NCBI GenBank assembly: GCA_910579295.1
Contig: CAJTTC010000019.1
Location: 1 to 33,682, forward strand
Origin: an uncultured Christensenella sp.
GTDB taxonomy: Bacteria > Bacillota_A > Clostridia > Christensenellales > Borkfalkiaceae
Length of the DNA: 33,682 nucleotides
Direction of reading: 5' to 3'
Shown piece by piece: positions 30,613-33,682 of the stretch (positions are counted from its first letter, which is position 1; each line of letters begins with the position of its first letter). The notes beneath the pieces are model-generated. The model was not told the origin of the DNA. It saw only the letters and a program-made list of their open reading frames with translations, and did no database searches. The position numbers were made by a program, and so were the translations under genes.

Positions 30613-30629
30613 CGTCAGTCCCTATATTG

Positions 30630-32123
30630 TCATTGATGAGCCTTTTTGCTCCTGTAAACTATTATTCTTTCCTTGCCCGACAGCGGGAAAGTGAGGTCGG
30701 AATTACAGGACGAAACCTCTTCGGGGGATTTGTTAAGCTTCTTTGCAATCTCCCACAGTCCGTCGCCCGCGGCAGGCAGGAACACGGATACCGCGCAGTC
30801 GTTAGTTTCGACGGGCTCGCCCTCTTCTATGCGGGTTAAGTAGCGCACGCTCTGCTCGCCGCACACCGACGCGCATATCTTTAACGTAGCTTCCGCCTCC
30901 GCCTCGCCCTCGGCTTTCAGGCGCACGCTCACGCCGCACACCGCAACGTCCTCCGCAACGCGCTCGCCGTCCTCCGCAACGCCGTTCAGCGCCACGGCGA
31001 AGGGCAGACTTACGTCCGTGCTCTTGATTTCGCCGTTCTGCTCGTATACAAGCACGGTGAACACCGCGCCCTCAACGCAACCCGTCTGCACGTTATATGC
31101 ACACTCGGCGTGAGGAAGAGCCGCCGCAAGGAACTTGCAGTCGTACGTGAGCTTGCTCTTGGTTGCGGCAAGCCCCGTCACACGCTCGGTGTAAACCTTT
31201 ATATCGCGGCACTGCAAAGCCCGCTCGCCGCCGTCCGACAGCGTAAGACTGTTAGTGTCGGAGAATGCGTCCGTTGCGACTTCCTCGGCGTGCTCGTCGT
31301 CAAACCAACCGTTGACGGTGAGATTGCACACAAAATTAATCCCGCACGTGCCCCTGTCCTCGTTGACGTTTGCCGTCACGTTTAAATCGCTTATTTCAAC
31401 GTGAGCCGCCGCTCTTCGCCCCGCCGACGCGTCGTCGCAGGGAAGCGTGCACTTAAACGGAATTATTCTCTCCATACAAGTCGGGCTCTGTTGGCGCATT
31501 GCAAAGAGCGAAAGATAGATTTCGCCGCTCACTTCGACCTCGCCCGTGCCGCACACCGCCGACAAAACTACGGCTTTTGCGCAGGGAATAAGCACGTCTA
31601 CCACGCTGTCCGCGTCAAAATCGTCCTCTACCTCGCTCTCGCCCGTAAAACACACCGCAGACGTAAGCATTACCTTTTCCGTCTTGACGTACGCACCCTC
31701 CGCGCCGCAGACGTAAGCCCTTTCCGTGCGGGCGTAAACGTCGATATCGGCTGTTATAATCGCCGCAATGACAAACGACGACCCCTCGCGCTTGATTGTA
31801 GTCTTTTCGCACGCGAGCTTGCACACGCCGTTCATAGAGGGCGCAAGACAATCATCGTCGGCAAAGTGCGAAAACTCCGCACCCTTTTGCATACGGCAGA
31901 GCTTGCCCTCTTCGTCGCAGTACACTATGGTCAGAATGAGCTTTCCGCTGTAATTTATACGCCCCGACGACGCCTCGCAGGAAACGACGGACACCTGAGG
32001 ATAGACCGCTATTATTTCGGTGATTTCGCTCGACTGCGGAAAACGGCATTCTACTACGCTTTGGCTTTTAATCTGCGTGAGCAAAGCATTATAGCTTTCG
32101 GAATTTTGCAACGGTTTTAACAT
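30630..32123 (-). CDS. DUF3794/SPOCS-domain spore protein with C-terminal LysM
   Basis: The 497-residue protein carries SPOCS (DUF3794) beta domains characteristic of spore-coat and cortex morphogenesis proteins of Clostridia: segments such as VVSCEASSGRINYSGKLILTIVY and VSGEIYLSLFA recur. A C-terminal LysM (about 450-495; GDGLWEIAKKLNKSPEEV, then GKERIIVY) would bind peptidoglycan. About 25 cysteines are spread along the chain, nearly 5 percent, unusual for a cytosolic protein and suggestive of cross-linking in the coat. There is no signal peptide, as expected for a protein made in the mother cell. ATG at 32123 has AAGGAG 8 nt upstream. The small upstream neighbour is Veg. Confidence 0.88.
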   Translation of the reverse strand: MLKPLQNSESYNALLTQIKSQSVVECRFPQSSEITEIIAVYPQVSVVSCEASSGRINYSGKLILTIVYCDEEGKLCRMQKGAEFSHFADDDCLAPSMNGVCKLACEKTTIKREGSSFVIAAIITADIDVYARTERAYVCGAEGAYVKTEKVMLTSAVCFTGESEVEDDFDADSVVDVLIPCAKAVVLSAVCGTGEVEVSGEIYLSLFAMRQQSPTCMERIIPFKCTLPCDDASAGRRAAAHVEISDLNVTANVNEDRGTCGINFVCNLTVNGWFDDEHAEEVATDAFSDTNSLTLSDGGERALQCRDIKVYTERVTGLAATKSKLTYDCKFLAAALPHAECAYNVQTGCVEGAVFTVLVYEQNGEIKSTDVSLPFAVALNGVAEDGERVAEDVAVCGVSVRLKAEGEAEAEATLKICASVCGEQSVRYLTRIEEGEPVETNDCAVSVFLPAAGDGLWEIAKKLNKSPEEVSSCNSDLTFPLSGKERIIVYRSKKAHQ

Positions 32124-32188
32124 ATCATAGCTCCTTGTGGGCGTGCGCCCTTGTGTTTACAGAGTATAATATGCCGACGGCTTTGAGA

Positions 32189-32440
32189 TTATGCGCGCTT
32201 GTCTGCCAAAGTTATAAACACCTTACCGCAAAGAATTTCGGAATAGGAATACGCCGTTTTGCCCAAAAAGTTTTTGTCCTGCGGCTCGACGGTAAAAATT
32301 GACGAATAAATACCCGACAGAGTTGCGGGAAACGTAACAAACTTGTTTCTTCCGAGGTTGAGCTTGACTGTTACGGCTTTTTTATAGCAGTCCTGAATGT
32401 TTTTCTTAACGGTACTAATAGTTATTTCGGGTTTAATCAT
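32189..32440 (-). CDS. veg: Veg family protein
   Basis: The 83-residue protein matches the Veg family (DUF1021): the stretches GRNKFVTFPATLSGIY, SIFTVEP and AYSYSEILCGKVFI are diagnostic. In Bacillus Veg influences biofilm formation and spore outgrowth, through an unclear mechanism. The ATG at 32440 lacks a clear ribosome site; a TAAAAA stretch lies 7 nt upstream, but the matching -35 is poor, so the promoter is unresolved. It is the last clear host gene before the phage-like edge. Confidence 0.93.
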   Translation of the reverse strand: MIKPEITISTVKKNIQDCYKKAVTVKLNLGRNKFVTFPATLSGIYSSIFTVEPQDKNFLGKTAYSYSEILCGKVFITLADKRA

Positions 32441-32570
32441 ACTACTATTTTTACCAATTTTTCCAATTTTTATTCACCGCGCAGTCACCCCGAAGCATTC
32501 GGCTAAAATGCCAATATAAGCTTTCACTGTTATAACGATTGTTATTAATTAAATTGTGATTGAGTTTTGA

Positions 32571-32639
32571 GAGAGATTGAAAGCCTTACGCGAAGAAAAA
32601 GGGCTTTCACAAAGCGCACTATCCTTGCAAGCCGGGTAA
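32571..32639 (+). pseudogene. Relic of an XRE-type HTH repressor (N-terminal 22 codons)
   Basis: One frame flanked by stops on both sides reads LKALREEKGLSQSALSLQ, the first two helices of an XRE/cI-like DNA-binding domain, then stops. No start codon or ribosome site fits. The remainder of the gene is missing, so this is a remnant of a regulator of phage or mobile-element type. Confidence 0.6.
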
Positions 32640-32685
32640 GTGCGTTTTTGCTTTACCTTTTAATTGGGTTGTTGTATAATAATAT

Positions 32686-32715
32686 CATAGAAAAAGCCCT
32701 AAAATCAAGGGTTTT
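32686..32715 (-). terminator. Intrinsic terminator for the phage-like genes
   Basis: On the minus strand, AAAACCCT (32708-32715) pairs with AGGGCTTT (32693-32700, one G-U pair) around a 7-nt loop, followed by TTTTTCTAT. It lies 105 nt past the holin-sized gene. Confidence 0.65.
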
Positions 32716-32819
32716 GGGGCACATATGTAGGAATAGGCTATGAATAGACGAAGCCTAATCGCTTTTTTCTACTTTTAACTACAACTTCATAACTAAATAT
32801 AGACACCTTCCTTTAAGAC

Positions 32820-33158
32820 TCAATCTTTAGGTTTCTGACTTCTTTTCCTATCGATTGGTTTGTCCTGTATTGGAAGGTGTCTTACTTCTTCTATTATTCT
32901 TGCGGCAGAACCATTACCGCCAAGATCAGAATAAGGCCCGTACAAATAATCGACCAAATTCTCATATTCATCTGGAGTAATATATCCTCTTTTTATGTAT
33001 TTTTTACCCAGATCCATTATTCGGTCATGCCCGAGACCCTTTAACATTTTTGATTTATTATCTTTTCTGTCGCGTCGATTTTGAATAAATGCCCATAATC
33101 CGGTTGACGCGCAAATTGAACATATCAGCCCAAATATAAGTTCAGCCCAAAATTCCAT
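32820..33158 (-). CDS. Small phage-type membrane protein (holin-like)
   Basis: A 112-residue protein with one N-terminal membrane helix (about 3-24, ELIFGLICSICASTGLWAFI), then a positively charged hinge (NRRDRKDNKSK) and a cytoplasmic domain: LGHDRIMDLGKKYIKRGYITPDEYENLVDYLYGPY, then LGGNGSA. Similar small proteins are common in Clostridia phages near the tail-to-lysis junction. Holin function is inferred only from size and topology; no lysin gene is visible downstream. ATG at 33158 has AGGAG 5 nt upstream and follows the reverse transcriptase stop by 7 nt, so both are in one operon. Confidence 0.65.
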   Translation of the reverse strand: MEFWAELIFGLICSICASTGLWAFIQNRRDRKDNKSKMLKGLGHDRIMDLGKKYIKRGYITPDEYENLVDYLYGPYSDLGGNGSAARIIEEVRHLPIQDKPIDRKRSQKPKD

Positions 33159-33165
33159 ATTACTC

Positions 33166-33682
33166 CTAATCTGTAATGACCATTTTCTTATTTACAATTT
33201 CGATATGCTTATTAAAAAGGTCTTCATATAATTTTATCATATTTTTTCGTTGTATCTTTGTAAGTAATTTGTAGAAAGCCCCCATCCAACTTCTGAATGA
33301 ATTCTCTACATTATCGTATGTAGTAGATCCGTCAATAACTTTTAAAGCTAATTTCTTAAGTTTACGACGAAAGTTTACAATCCTTGTTGAATTTAGCTTT
33401 TTATAAAGTTTACCATTCTCAGTCATATGATAATCAATCTGCAGAAATTTGTAGAAACTACAAAGCTTAACAATTCTTGTTTTCTTAGTATTGATATGTA
33501 TTCCTAATTCTTGAGCTATTCGACAAATATTTTCATAAATATCAATAAGCTCTTCTTTGGAATCGCATACCATATACCAATCATCCATATATCTACCATA
33601 ATATTTTTGACTTCGAACATACTTTACGTACGTATCAATTCTATGCGGATAAAATATCCCGATAATTTGAGATATCTGATCT
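33166..33682 (-). CDS. Reverse transcriptase, C-terminal part (partial, DGR-like)
   Basis: 171 residues of an RNA-directed DNA polymerase that enters from the right edge. The reading begins DQISQIIGIFY, continues to the catalytic YMDD in YYGRYMDDWYMV and then GIHINTKKTRIVKL, the palm and thumb order of RT motifs 4 to 6. Motif 4 ends in SQ rather than SP; SQ at this position is the hallmark of diversity-generating retroelement RTs. The C-terminal FRSWMGAFYKLLTKIQ helix resembles DGR RT tails. A phage-borne DGR with its variable target lying beyond the right edge is the favoured reading; an unassigned phage RT remains possible. Codon use is AT-rich, unlike the host genes. Confidence 0.8.
   Translation of the reverse strand, partial: DQISQIIGIFYPHRIDTYVKYVRSQKYYGRYMDDWYMVCDSKEELIDIYENICRIAQELGIHINTKKTRIVKLCSFYKFLQIDYHMTENGKLYKKLNSTRIVNFRRKLKKLALKVIDGSTTYDNVENSFRSWMGAFYKLLTKIQRKNMIKLYEDLFNKHIEIVNKKMVITD

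Larger units (their letters stand above)
32441..32819. other. AT-rich junction between veg and the phage-like genes
   Basis: 379 bp without an intact gene. It holds an HTH relic (32571-32639), a terminator pointing to the minus strand (32686-32715) and an AGGCT...AGCCT short dyad (32736-32757). The region has the look of a decayed phage end and possible attachment region, but no core repeat can be shown because the other end is not in the window. Confidence 0.45.

Noticed and set aside
1..33682. tRNA or rRNA genes
   Set aside because: No cloverleaf with CCA-proximal features or rRNA-like conserved segments was noticed on either strand.

Overview
The window reads as a chromosome segment of an endospore-forming member of the Clostridia (Bacillota). 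A complete gerA-type germinant receptor operon, spmA/spmB, a SpoIVFA/SpoIVFB-like pair, a SPOCS/LysM spore protein, Veg, and bacterial housekeeping genes (ligA, pcrA, rpsU, metG, rsmA, tatD, ispE, trmB) all sit within 32 kb. The exact genus cannot be read from the sequence. Dense operons, moderate GC and several hypothetical membrane proteins suggest a gut-type uncultured clostridial lineage, which is an inference.

Layout. 1-127: truncated end of an IS3-family insertion sequence. 192-5394 (minus): ligA, pcrA, a small hypothetical gene and rpsU. 5504-7744 (minus): a predicted heavy-metal or arsenical exporter and an ABC ATPase whose catalytic motifs are degenerate. 7927-9549 (plus): queH and an ornithine/aspartate-carbamoyltransferase-family protein with altered active-site motifs. 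9716-10838 (plus): a promoter, a candidate structured RNA framed by a 16-bp perfect inverted repeat, an intrinsic terminator, then an unrecognised membrane protein. 11049-12512 (minus): metallophosphoesterase and trmB. 12724-13275 (plus): an unknown membrane protein. 13422-17142 (minus): the germination operon gerAA-gerAB-gerAC, each junction a 4-nt stop/start overlap. 17234-19054 (plus): padR, DUF1700 and DUF4097 genes. 19108-20608 (plus): an OGG1-like glycosylase and a zinc-dependent phospholipase C-like protein. 20488-26019 (minus): metG-tatD, then rsmA, spoIVFA and spoIVFB. 26126-27204 (plus): spmAB. 27320-27453 (plus): a candidate small RNA unit. 27623-30521 (minus): ispE, a hypothetical gene and a cysteine desulfurase. 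30630-32440 (minus): veg and the SPOCS protein. 32441-33682: an AT-rich phage-derived edge with an HTH relic, a terminator, a holin-sized membrane protein and the C-terminal half of a reverse transcriptase.

How parts fit together. Four sporulation or germination modules cover different stages: SpoIVFA/B (late sigma-factor processing), SPOCS protein (spore envelope), SpmAB (spore core dehydration) and GerA (germination). Three housekeeping genes (queH, trmB, ispE) have a promoter -10 box only 6-7 nt before the start codon, which predicts leaderless mRNAs. The strongest candidates for something undescribed are the RNA unit at 9716-9959, the C-rich small RNA candidate at 27355-27453, the pseudo-ATPase-like ABC protein, the divergent carbamoyltransferase, and the terminator/promoter/ribosome-site overlay at 19051-19110.
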